A stretch of DNA of 64,000 nucleotides. It comes from Prevotella merdae. Lineage in GTDB: Bacteria > Bacteroidota > Bacteroidia > Bacteroidales > Bacteroidaceae. Position numbers and translations under genes: made by a program. The first letter of the stretch is position 1. Each line of letters opens with the position of its first letter. The stretch spans positions 1,051,143 to 1,115,142 of the forward strand of contig NZ_LT985324.1 of assembly GCF_900290275.1 (NCBI RefSeq), given 5' to 3'. The notes under the pieces were generated by a model that worked only from the letters and a program-made list of their open reading frames with translations, searched no databases and was not told the origin of the DNA. Positions 43,515 to 52,259 of the stretch are shown piece after piece.

Positions 43515-44906
43515 TTACCATTCAAATTCGAATCTCTCTATATCTTCCTCCACAAGTGGATTGCCTATCTGTACTTCTATGAATGTCAAGTCCGTTGTGG
43601 CTTTAATGGCATGGAGATGTCCTACTGATATATTCATCACATCACCACGCTTTACATCTTTGCGCTCGCCATCCAAGACAAAGATACCTTCTCCTTCTAC
43701 GCAGGTCCATACCTCGCTGCGATGATGGTGCAACTGATAGCTTATGTTCTTGCCTGCATTTAGGTGTATCGTCTTTGTCAATGAACGTGTGCCGTCCTCG
43801 TATTCTACGTTATCCAATACTCGATAGGTTCCCCAACGACGTTCCTCATACATGGGACGTGTAGTGAGTTTATTGGCATAGTCCTTTATCTTCTCCGAGT
43901 CTTGTTTGTCGCACACCATTATGCCGTCAGGAGAAGCGGCTACTATCACATCCTTTAGTCCGTTGCAGAATACTGGTATTCCAAGTTCGTTTACAGCATG
44001 AGTGTTCTCATTGTTGTCTCCCATCATTACATTGCCTATATGTGTGCTTGGCAATTCCTCGCATAATGCGTTCCATGTGCCAAGGTCTTTCCACTCACCA
44101 GTGAAAGGAACAACGGCTACTGACTCAGCCTTTTCAGCCACCTCATAGTCGAAACTGATTTTAGGAAACTCGGTATAACGTTTGTGGGTCTCTTGGAATG
44201 TCTCTGTTTGTATGTATTGGTTTACGATGTTCATCATATAACCAAGACGGAAGGCGAAGACACCACCATTCCAAAAGGCATTCTGTTTAAGCAATTCCTT
44301 TGCCATCTCCTCATTGGGTTTCTCGGTGAAACGTGCTACACGGAGACAGTCATTATTGAATACGGATTCTTCTGATTTAACTGATTCTGATGAAGTGACC
44401 GATTCTTTTGATGTAACTAATTCAGGAACTACATATCCGAACTTCTCGCTTGGGTAAGTAGGAGTGATGCCCATCAACACAAGGTCGGCAACGTTATTCT
44501 CAACAGCCTTTACCATTTTGGCTATAGTGGCAAAATACTTTGACTCTGTATATACGTCGCAAGGCATGATAACTACAACCTCGTCATCATTGCATTTCTT
44601 TTCTTTTGCAAGATAACTTGCAGCAAGAGCAATGGCAGGGAATGTATCCCTACGCTCAGGTTCTGTCACTACATTAACGTCCTCGCCCAACTGGTTGATA
44701 ATACTGTCACGTTGTACTGCATTGGTTGCGAACGTTATATTGTCTGTAAGCTTTGCCTCACGAATTTGGCGTACTACACGCTGTATCATAGATTCCATAC
44801 CACCATTTGGCGAAGCCAATAATGGAAGAAATTGTTTACTACGTGCATCGTTGCTAAGAGGCCACAGACGCTTGCCGGAGCCTCCTGAAAGTAATATTAG
44901 TTGCAT
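43515..44906 (-). CDS. manC: Mannose-1-phosphate guanylyltransferase with repeat insertion
   Basis: A 463-residue enzyme making GDP-mannose from GTP and mannose 1-phosphate. The start LILLSGGSGKRLWPLSND is the nucleotide-binding signature; RRDTFPAIALAA, MPCDVY and the FTEKPNEEMA motif follow. The C-terminal domain from about 350 is the cupin type (RRWGTYRVLD, KNISYQLHHHRSEVWT), as in type II mannose-6-phosphate isomerases. Residues 163-183 (LVTSKESVTSSESVKSEESV) are a simple-sequence insertion just before the FTEKP motif; its DNA (44357-44420) is a run of GATTCTTCTGATTTAACTGA-type spacer repeat. First gene of the GDP-fucose block. Confidence 0.94.
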   Translation of the reverse strand: MQLILLSGGSGKRLWPLSNDARSKQFLPLLASPNGGMESMIQRVVRQIREAKLTDNITFATNAVQRDSIINQLGEDVNVVTEPERRDTFPAIALAASYLAKEKKCNDDEVVVIMPCDVYTESKYFATIAKMVKAVENNVADLVLMGITPTYPSEKFGYVVPELVTSKESVTSSESVKSEESVFNNDCLRVARFTEKPNEEMAKELLKQNAFWNGGVFAFRLGYMMNIVNQYIQTETFQETHKRYTEFPKISFDYEVAEKAESVAVVPFTGEWKDLGTWNALCEELPSTHIGNVMMGDNNENTHAVNELGIPVFCNGLKDVIVAASPDGIMVCDKQDSEKIKDYANKLTTRPMYEERRWGTYRVLDNVEYEDGTRSLTKTIHLNAGKNISYQLHHHRSEVWTCVEGEGIFVLDGERKDVKRGDVMNISVGHLHAIKATTDLTFIEVQIGNPLVEEDIERFEFEW

Positions 44907-44976
44907 ATTTTATTAGTTTTTATTCTGTTTATATTATATCTATGTGCTTTCACTGCAAACACTATTATCTTCATCA

Positions 44977-45079
44977 CTACCATTTCCCTTTCATTTCCTT
45001 GCTCATCTTAGAAACGCTCAATGGCAGAGCCATAAATACATACAACAACTTCAGATGTATCGGTATGGAGAATTTAGCG
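44977..45079 (-). pseudogene. Short coding remnant, possibly a glycosyltransferase tail
   Basis: A 34-codon stretch ending at TAG 44977-44979 reads AKFSIPIHLKLLYVFMALPL then SVSKMSKEMKGKW, which resembles the C-terminal membrane-bound tail of some polysaccharide glycosyltransferases. The frame is closed by a stop just upstream. Weak call. Confidence 0.3.
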
Positions 45080-45226
45080 GGTTAACTGCATTAGGATTTT
45101 GAATAAAGTTTTGAATTCTTTGAACATTAATGACCATTAATTGAACATTAATTATCCGTTAATTTTCTTTGCTTGAGAATTGCATATTTCCTCAATCCAT
45201 TCTCTACATCTTTTCTTGGTTACATC

Positions 45227-45387
45227 GTTAGTGCTCAATTTAGGGCATAGCCCTTTGTATAGGCACTTTTGCAAGTGCCTATATATTGAGATGTTAAGAA
45301 TTTCACTTGTTTGTTAAGTATTATATACTTTTTCTCGCCATGGCAAAGTTCAAGCAATCTTGCTTTGCTCATGACTTATCGAAAAAG
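45227..45387 (+). repeat. Repeat R1, 161 bp, direct repeat of 53356-53516
   Basis: It begins GTTAGTGCTCAATTTAGGGC and ends in GACTTATCGAAAAAG; three mismatches separate it from R2. It contains the perfect hairpin TATAGGCACTT/AAGTGCCTATA and a second near-palindrome AGCAAGCTTGCT (in R2). It lies just outside the 3' end of the CBASS/RADAR operon. Confidence 0.95.
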
Positions 45388-45452
45388 CTCCAAATCTTCA
45401 CTGCTGTACATAATTCATTTTTAGGTTCTGCAGCGAAAATATCTCTTACTAA

Positions 45453-45478
45453 TTTAAGCCCTAATTTGTGGGCTTAAA
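45453..45478 (-). terminator. Hairpin after the CBASS/RADAR operon
   Basis: TTTAAGCCC and GGGCTTAAA form a perfect 9-bp stem with an 8-base loop, 40 bases after the last stop codon of the - strand operon. The following T-run is weak, so it is a probable, not certain, terminator. Confidence 0.55.
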
Positions 45479-45517
45479 TAAGATATGTCAAAAATGTTTA
45501 GTGCCCCAGTTATTGTG

Positions 45518-45931
45518 TCAAATTGTTTCTGGAAGTCCAACATTATTATATTCTATTTCAAAGTTAACCACTGTCCTATGTGACAAATCTACTACATGAC
45601 ATCGCTTCAACCCTTGCAACGATGCAGAGAACATAGTTTTAGTTTTCCGATTCAACACTTCTATATATTTATAGCCACGTTGAAGAACATAATAAACATC
45701 CCCACTGCCATAATCAATGAAAACCTCACCATTGCCTTCAACAATCGAACGGCTGTCAAACCTGAAGAAAGAGAACTTTCTTCTGTTTCTCGACAAAAGC
45801 ATAAAACGATAAGCGTCATCCTTATGCTCGGAAGAAATGTTTACAAAGACATCTGCATCTTGTTCTTGCTTACTGTCATAATAATACATAAAAAGCCCTG
45901 CAGCTACAACGCTCAATTCATTTGTTTTCAT
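45518..45931 (-). CDS. Third gene of the RADAR operon, unknown small protein
   Basis: A 137-residue protein I do not recognise. It is soluble and looks beta-rich (alternating hydrophobic stretches such as GEVFIDYGSGDVYYVLQRGY and RTVVNFEIEYNNV), with no signal peptide or helix long enough to cross a membrane. Its ATG overlaps the stop of the deaminase gene (ATGA, 45928-45931), which indicates translational coupling. Accessory genes described for RADAR are mostly small membrane proteins, so a soluble partner would be unusual. It may be an inhibitor, a chaperone or a third subunit; no motif decides. Confidence 0.7.
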   Translation of the reverse strand: MKTNELSVVAAGLFMYYYDSKQEQDADVFVNISSEHKDDAYRFMLLSRNRRKFSFFRFDSRSIVEGNGEVFIDYGSGDVYYVLQRGYKYIEVLNRKTKTMFSASLQGLKRCHVVDLSHRTVVNFEIEYNNVGLPETI

Positions 45932-48195
45932 TCCTTAAAACGATAATAGTTACTTGTTTTTATCATATTCTTTATTGCTTCCACACGCGCATTGAATCCA
46001 TATCCGTGACTTTCCAGATAAGAAGATATCCTGGCATATTCTATGTATATTTTAGTCATAAATATTCCAGGGTCATCAGTACCAACAACAATCGGCGGTA
46101 TCAACAAGTCATTATCCGACGAATCGTCCATCCACCTCTGCAGATGATGTTCATTAGCATTATTGTAAAAGCTGATAGCAACATTACTAGACAATGGCAC
46201 TTCTATCGCAATATCCTTATGTGCTATATAGTCAAGCACCAAGTTCTGCAAATGCTCTATATGCGTAGTTGAGAAATAGCTTTGCCTTATCTTTATAGAC
46301 ATCATTTGGTTGTATCTCGTCTTCACATTGGAGTTAAAATGATAAGCCCAAAACATTCTATCAACTCTCGACTTATCCTTCCTGTCGGCATTAGGTTCTT
46401 GCCTTCTCATTTGCCAAGCCTTCACCATGTCCGACACACTATTGTTGTCGTCATATATTTCATGATACAAATCCATTATCTCAGCATGTATTCTTGGCAA
46501 GAGTTCCACCAAATCGGCGTATGGATTGCTCGGTCTCAGAATAAGCTCATGAACCATAACCAAATCGTCAAGCCACTCCCCTTTTCTGATATTGACAGAG
46601 CCATCCATTCTTTCTATCCATAATTGCGGACTTATTCCAGCAGCTGTACCATGTCCTATTCTGTCACCTTGTTCCATTTCAAGAAAGTCCACAGCCTCAA
46701 CCATCATTCTCAGTCCACTAAATATATGTCTGAAGTCCTCGCCGGCATGAAATGTAAAATGCAAATCCCGGTTTCGCTTCCTCCATTTTTCTCTAAGCCA
46801 ATGGAATGTAGGAGCGAACACTTCTGGTCCGGCATCCATTTCATTAGCCGCCGCATCAATGCCTACAATGTTTATCCTCTTTTGTTGCTCAAGATACAAG
46901 CCCATTTGATTCAAGGCTATAGCTTTTTTATGGTTCATTACCCTCAAGTCTCTATGTCTGCAAAAATGGTAGTTTGGATAGCGGTCTTTCATCTTGATAA
47001 AATGCGCTATAAGTCTCAAATCCACATCGTCTGCATTATTTTTAGCCTTGAAAGTCTTGAACCCTTTACTTATGCCATTCACAAGAGCCATATTCTCCTC
47101 AAAGGTAAGTTTCGGACTAAATCTTCCCTCTATATACCTTAGGAACCTAAAACCATTATCATAAGATAATTGTGCGAAACGGCTTTCATAGTTCTTTTCT
47201 TCATGTCGCCATCGATATCCATTTTCGGTAATCATCTGAAACTGCGGAAAACCTTTCTGCCATTTCTGTTGTACAATCATTCTGTGAACACTACCCAAAA
47301 TCAGTAGAAGATGATAAAACTTATGCGATGTCTCTTTCTTGTGTTCAGGATGTACTAAAAACTGAAGCACTTTTATATAAAAGTAGGCACCCAACGCAAG
47401 TCGCGGAGTCTCATCCAAAGACTTAGGGTGATAAAACATTTGATTGGTCCTAAACAGCATTTTTAAATTCTCACAAGCCGTCAACTCTTTAAGAATATCA
47501 TTTATAAACTGCTTGCCCATACGAAGTCTTTTCTTATATACAGACAATGGAACCTCCGACAGCTGTTCCCTCTGTCTATTTACCTCGCTATATCCCCAGA
47601 CCTCATCAAAGCTACGGCTCCATATATCCACTTCTCCAATCTGCGACCACCATATCATATCCGTCTCCGAAGTGCCATTAATATGTATATGCAAGTCAGA
47701 AAGTCCCGTTGCCTCTTCAACAAGTTTTTCCAGATTTCTATGATACGGTCGCCTTATTGCAGTATTGGCAAATAGAGGTCGCAACACATTCCTGAAGAAA
47801 GCAGGCTCATCCAGTGCTAACTGTTCGTTATCCAAGAAGAAAGCTGCCTCAATCACCAATGGTGGAAACACCGTTACTACCTCCATCCATTCTTCCAGCA
47901 TCTCCTTCTTTACATACATGCGTCCCTTCAGATACAACAGATAGCGTTTGGCCAACCATTTTAGGCTCTTCACAAGAAACAGCGACAAACTATGTTCATC
48001 ACTTACACCCACATCCTGCATTTCTTCGTTCATGTCATCAACAAAGCAATAGTCAGGCTTATACATATCAAGACATTTTGCCAAAGTATAAAGGTGACGT
48101 TTAATATCTTCTACAGAAGGATTTTCACCCTTATGTTCATAGACATTTAAAGCCCATTGGTTGCACAACAAATATGAAATAAAAGGTAAACGCAT
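45928..48195 (-). CDS. rdrB: RdrB-like adenosine deaminase of a RADAR system
   Basis: A 755-residue protein of the adenosine deaminase (amidohydrolase) superfamily, far longer than housekeeping deaminases (about 350). Metal and catalytic motifs are complete: HIH at 169-171 (LSDLHIHINGTSE), HAGE at 483-486, GHG at 514-516 and TDDPG at 706-710. The long insert between HIH and HAGE and the N-terminal 150 residues are as expected for RdrB, which forms large assemblies with RdrA and converts adenosine nucleotides to inosine forms during phage infection (RNA editing and ATP/dATP deamination have both been reported). It starts at the base where rdrA ends and overlaps the third gene. Confidence 0.88.
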   Translation of the reverse strand: MRLPFISYLLCNQWALNVYEHKGENPSVEDIKRHLYTLAKCLDMYKPDYCFVDDMNEEMQDVGVSDEHSLSLFLVKSLKWLAKRYLLYLKGRMYVKKEMLEEWMEVVTVFPPLVIEAAFFLDNEQLALDEPAFFRNVLRPLFANTAIRRPYHRNLEKLVEEATGLSDLHIHINGTSETDMIWWSQIGEVDIWSRSFDEVWGYSEVNRQREQLSEVPLSVYKKRLRMGKQFINDILKELTACENLKMLFRTNQMFYHPKSLDETPRLALGAYFYIKVLQFLVHPEHKKETSHKFYHLLLILGSVHRMIVQQKWQKGFPQFQMITENGYRWRHEEKNYESRFAQLSYDNGFRFLRYIEGRFSPKLTFEENMALVNGISKGFKTFKAKNNADDVDLRLIAHFIKMKDRYPNYHFCRHRDLRVMNHKKAIALNQMGLYLEQQKRINIVGIDAAANEMDAGPEVFAPTFHWLREKWRKRNRDLHFTFHAGEDFRHIFSGLRMMVEAVDFLEMEQGDRIGHGTAAGISPQLWIERMDGSVNIRKGEWLDDLVMVHELILRPSNPYADLVELLPRIHAEIMDLYHEIYDDNNSVSDMVKAWQMRRQEPNADRKDKSRVDRMFWAYHFNSNVKTRYNQMMSIKIRQSYFSTTHIEHLQNLVLDYIAHKDIAIEVPLSSNVAISFYNNANEHHLQRWMDDSSDNDLLIPPIVVGTDDPGIFMTKIYIEYARISSYLESHGYGFNARVEAIKNMIKTSNYYRFKE

Positions 48196-51161
48196 TATAA
48201 CTCTATATTGGCAATTTCTTCATATACATTATATGGAATAGTAAAAACATGTTGATTTGATTTAGATCCTTTTTTATTCGACTTTATTTCAGCATCATCT
48301 AATTTTTCTTTTAAACCATTCTTTTGATTAACATACCTTAATCGTTGCATTTTCGTCTGACGTTGAATATTCTCCAACTCCTCTAACGGTTCCAGAGGTT
48401 TTAGTAATGATATAAACAAATCTATATGCTTTATATCATCATTTATTTCTTCCTTTTCTTTACGGTCAAGATCTTTTCTCTTTAATTCTTCTTCAAGAAT
48501 AATTTTCTTCCGTTCATGTGAACGCGCTTCAATTATACTATTTATTTTACCAGAAATTTCATCAAGATCATCATCATACTTCTTAATTAATCCTTCTATT
48601 TTTTCTATTTCCTTTTTTACGAAATCCGAATTGCGCAAATTTCTTTTAGCCTCAAAAGCATTCCAACTTATAGACGAGTTATCAATTAACCTTAAAATCT
48701 CGGGATCTACATAACATCTCATAAGCGGACATGAAAGTATCCAATCAACAAAAGTCTTCTCATTTCTTCTGTTATAAACATTATTAATAATAAATGCCCT
48801 ATAATTTGTTATAAAAAGCCACGCAATATCTCCCTGATGATTCAACTGTATGCCATTCATCTTTTTGTTAACAATGCTATGCTCTATTATACAGGCATTC
48901 CAAAAAGCCAACACACAATTGCTTAATTCATCCGCTAATGATTTATATGTTGACACAACCTCTGATTCTGCTCCTTTTAAGGTGTAATACATCCTTGAAA
49001 AAATTCTGTCCAAATTGTACACAGTAATTTTTTTTGAATCGGACGGTTTACCAATCCAAATATCCAAATCATTAAAGAATTCGTATTCAGCGTTTCCCAA
49101 CTCTTCTAATGATGATCGTTGAGTTAGATTTTTCCGTCTTAAGTTTCTGTCCGTTCGAAGCTCATAAGGCTCCATAAATGTATGAATCTGAGACAAACGA
49201 TTAAATCTGTCTCTTAATACAGTTTGTAGATCAGAAATCTGCGAACCATCGTCTTCATTTATATTACTATAAGATGGTATGTCTGACAACTTCTCTGCCG
49301 ACCGCAATAGTTCTGCTAATACTGCCAATATCTTATAGAAAGAAACCATATACGTTTCTTTCATATCCGATGCTACTGTGGTAAGCTGTACAAGGTCTAC
49401 TAATTTCTTTTTAAACGCTCCATTTACATACAATACAGGCTTTGACAAGACATACACTCCACACATCTTGTTTTTCTCGAAAGAAACAACCCTCATATTG
49501 GGTATTATGTTCATTTCTGCATTCACATAAGCATGCACATTACCCAATATCTTGCATATTCCCATATCATGATAAAGATGAGCAAAATCGTTTAGCTTTT
49601 TTCCATCTTCACCAAGAGCCAATAAAGCCTGTCGTACAAATGACACCCTTACCCAAAAATCAAATGCTATAGAACGATTGTTTTGAATTTGACGTGAGCA
49701 TGACGCACCAAGAGCAAACAATGCATTGTTCAGGCTATCATTTTCCATATTAGGCAACATTTGCGATCCTGTTGCCAATATCTTATTGTCTATAAGAAAC
49801 TTTAATATCCATGCAGCATAAATAGGTGTCTTCGACATAAGATGCTTATTATCTGAAGAAAATTGATTTATGTACACCTCAAACACCTTCTGTAATTTGT
49901 CTGTCAGTTCCTGTTTTTCTGTAGCCGATAGTTCCTGTACATTTGGAACTTGCTTGTTTATTGTCAAAAGCCAGTCGTTATATACTGACAACAGTCGATA
50001 TTGATTTCTGAATGGCTGTTTCAACAAATGGTCAACATATATATTGACATCTGTTTGATTACTATAAGTCAGTCCAAGCATCAGCAATATTTCTCGATAA
50101 ATATTTGTCAGTTCCTCTTCCCTGTCATTTGAAAATTTTATATGTACTGAATAACGTTCGTCTTTATTAGTTACAAATCTATTCGACTGGTATTTTTCAA
50201 ACAGATTGTCGAGAGCAATTCTACATTCAGGCTTTATCATCTTCTGTAAATATTGCGTCTCCAATCTGTTCACCATTTTCTTGTATTCAATACGCTTACG
50301 TTCCTCAGCTCCATCACCGCATTCCTTATCAAGAAATTCCTTGTCAAAGAATTTCCAATAATTACGTCTTACTGTCATGCCATATAGCGACGACTCACCT
50401 GTCATCACAACTATCACTTGGGGAGAAGTAAAGAAGAGTCGTATTGTCTCAAGTATCTCAAACGTCTTCTCGATATTCACATCACAGTCGTCAAGCACAA
50501 ACAACAATGCTTTCTTTTTTACCAATTCAAGCGCTACTGCCAAGTACTCATGAAATCTCTTCTCCAAGTCCTTTGCCTTAATAGCAAGGCCCATAAAGCG
50601 GTCGGCTACATACTCCGAATCATCCCAATCAGCATACATAGAGAGTTTTCCTACTCCATCTATCACTGGCAAAGCCTCATATATACGGTTCGTTACCCTC
50701 TCAAATCTTACCTGATCTTCCTCACTTTTCTTTTTTATAGCCTCAGAGAAGACATCATGTATAGAAGCTAAAAACCTTATCATGAAGTTCTCTTTTTTCT
50801 GAATCTGATTAGGTTCTATCACCTCCACATACATCAATTTGTCGCATTCCACACCATGACATTTTTCTTCACTTTTATGTAGAATACTTTTAAGCGACTT
50901 TACAAACGTTGTCTTGCCTGCTCCTCGTCTGGCAAATATGGAAATAACCTCATTCATCGAAACCATCTTCTTCGTCGGGTCATAATCATTCCATGCGTCC
51001 ATACGCATTTTTATGATACGACACACTTCAAGAAATTGCCTCTGATGAATCAAGGATTTCTCATCACAAACAAGATTGTTACGCTTAAGCTTTTCTAAGT
51101 CTATATGTACGGGATATTTGGGATTATCCATAATTTTATTAGGATTAGTTCTGTAATACAT
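48195..51161 (-). CDS. rdrA: RdrA-like P-loop ATPase of a RADAR system
   Basis: A 988-residue ATPase. Walker A is SIFARRGAGKTTF (GAGKT at about 80-84); Walker B is ALLFVLDDCDVN (Asp at 224-225); VVMTGESSLYG may be sensor 1. The C-terminal third is helical, with a coiled coil at about 850-950. Length, motif spacing and the deaminase partner fit RdrA, which forms seven-membered rings that load substrates into the RdrB shell. Its stop base is shared with the rdrB start. It begins only 45 bases after the CD-NTase gene, with no terminator between. ATG 51131 (MDNPKYPVHI) is an alternative start. Confidence 0.86.
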   Translation of the reverse strand: MYYRTNPNKIMDNPKYPVHIDLEKLKRNNLVCDEKSLIHQRQFLEVCRIIKMRMDAWNDYDPTKKMVSMNEVISIFARRGAGKTTFVKSLKSILHKSEEKCHGVECDKLMYVEVIEPNQIQKKENFMIRFLASIHDVFSEAIKKKSEEDQVRFERVTNRIYEALPVIDGVGKLSMYADWDDSEYVADRFMGLAIKAKDLEKRFHEYLAVALELVKKKALLFVLDDCDVNIEKTFEILETIRLFFTSPQVIVVMTGESSLYGMTVRRNYWKFFDKEFLDKECGDGAEERKRIEYKKMVNRLETQYLQKMIKPECRIALDNLFEKYQSNRFVTNKDERYSVHIKFSNDREEELTNIYREILLMLGLTYSNQTDVNIYVDHLLKQPFRNQYRLLSVYNDWLLTINKQVPNVQELSATEKQELTDKLQKVFEVYINQFSSDNKHLMSKTPIYAAWILKFLIDNKILATGSQMLPNMENDSLNNALFALGASCSRQIQNNRSIAFDFWVRVSFVRQALLALGEDGKKLNDFAHLYHDMGICKILGNVHAYVNAEMNIIPNMRVVSFEKNKMCGVYVLSKPVLYVNGAFKKKLVDLVQLTTVASDMKETYMVSFYKILAVLAELLRSAEKLSDIPSYSNINEDDGSQISDLQTVLRDRFNRLSQIHTFMEPYELRTDRNLRRKNLTQRSSLEELGNAEYEFFNDLDIWIGKPSDSKKITVYNLDRIFSRMYYTLKGAESEVVSTYKSLADELSNCVLAFWNACIIEHSIVNKKMNGIQLNHQGDIAWLFITNYRAFIINNVYNRRNEKTFVDWILSCPLMRCYVDPEILRLIDNSSISWNAFEAKRNLRNSDFVKKEIEKIEGLIKKYDDDLDEISGKINSIIEARSHERKKIILEEELKRKDLDRKEKEEINDDIKHIDLFISLLKPLEPLEELENIQRQTKMQRLRYVNQKNGLKEKLDDAEIKSNKKGSKSNQHVFTIPYNVYEEIANIEL

Positions 51162-51206
51162 TATTGTTTGGTAAAAGGCATTCTTCTTTCTAATTTGAGT
51201 GCTTAC

Positions 51207-52259
51207 TTAATTATTTAATTTCTGATAAATTTGCCAAACTTCATCTTTTAACTTTCTGAGTTCTGCTATTTTATCTCGATTCTTTTGGAATACATACTCT
51301 GTACCATCTACCGACTTAATCTGTAAAAGTTGATTTTCATCTTTTAAGAGATTATACATATAATGCCACAACAGGTATACCATATCAAGATAGTACGTGT
51401 TTCTGTAAGAATCTACGGGGATAGAATAACAAACAGCATTTATTTCGAAGCTCGTCAACTCTATTTTAACGTCTGAATCAGAACGAACATTCTTCAAAAA
51501 TCGTATCATTTGTTTTAATCGCCCATTGGTAGCAGCACTACGGTTATTGATATTTTCTATAGCTAAAAATGGACAACTTGAAGGTTCTGTGCTATTCGTT
51601 TTCTTGTTATAGATAGAAACACCTCGGTATTTTTCCTCCTCTTTCACTACAAAATTTATTTTATCTTGCCAGCACGCAGTAACAATATCCACATCTCTTT
51701 TCAGATTTTTATTATATATGTGGACAGCTTTTGCCTTTTCAATGTCACATTCATCATACCATTTACGCATTACACTCTCATTACTTGCCCTTAATTCACG
51801 TAAATCTTGAAGGAAATCACCAGTATACAGAGAAAAATTATCTGCATAATTTCGTAACTTGGTTAAATCATAAGAATCATAAGCACTTGAATAAGGGGAT
51901 TTTAAAATTTTTCTTACCTCAAAGATTTCTGTAGAGACAAATTTATTGGTAAAAGTTAGCAAATCAATATCACTTGCACCTTTAATATGCGTATTTGTCA
52001 TCACAGAACCTTGATAACGATAAGTGACATTCATATATTGCTGTTCATCCTTTAGATGCTTTTTCACGACCTCTCCGGCTTCCTTAGTGATAGCCGTATA
52101 ATGATCATCAACAGCAGACATTGCCATCTTGACGTATTTGGCAACATCCCTACCTTCTGTTGATAAATCAGAGAACATCCTTTGTTCTACCAATCGATTT
52201 TGATCGGGATTGTAACGATCCTCAATCCGTCGAATAAGATTTGAATAATCTTGAATCAT
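51207..52259 (-). CDS. CD-NTase (CBASS cyclic nucleotide synthase)
   Basis: A 350-residue cGAS/DncV-like nucleotidyltransferase that would make a cyclic oligonucleotide signal on phage infection. The active site is YRYQGSVMTNTHIKGASDID: Gly-Ser at 84-85, Asp97 and Asp99 in SDIDLL, and the third metal ligand in KRDVDIV (D189/D191). A helical C-terminal domain follows. The exact CD-NTase clade and product are not readable from sequence alone. Its ATG overlaps the stop of the patatin gene (ATGA, 52256-52259). No Cap2/Cap3 (E1/E2, JAB) genes are present, so this is a two-gene type I CBASS. Confidence 0.87.
   Translation of the reverse strand: MIQDYSNLIRRIEDRYNPDQNRLVEQRMFSDLSTEGRDVAKYVKMAMSAVDDHYTAITKEAGEVVKKHLKDEQQYMNVTYRYQGSVMTNTHIKGASDIDLLTFTNKFVSTEIFEVRKILKSPYSSAYDSYDLTKLRNYADNFSLYTGDFLQDLRELRASNESVMRKWYDECDIEKAKAVHIYNKNLKRDVDIVTACWQDKINFVVKEEEKYRGVSIYNKKTNSTEPSSCPFLAIENINNRSAATNGRLKQMIRFLKNVRSDSDVKIELTSFEINAVCYSIPVDSYRNTYYLDMVYLLWHYMYNLLKDENQLLQIKSVDGTEYVFQKNRDKIAELRKLKDEVWQIYQKLNN

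Larger units (their letters stand above)
44907..45517. other. Spacer with gene remnant, repeat R1 and terminator hairpin
   Basis: No intact gene. It holds a short - strand coding remnant (44977-45079), degenerate direct repeats of GAACATTAATGACCATTAAT type (45120-45165), the 161-bp repeat R1 (45227-45387) and a hairpin (45453-45478). Confidence 0.7.

Noticed and set aside
45928..48195. Housekeeping adenosine or AMP deaminase
   Set aside because: Twice the usual length with a large insert between metal motifs, and directly joined to a giant P-loop ATPase; RdrB fits better.
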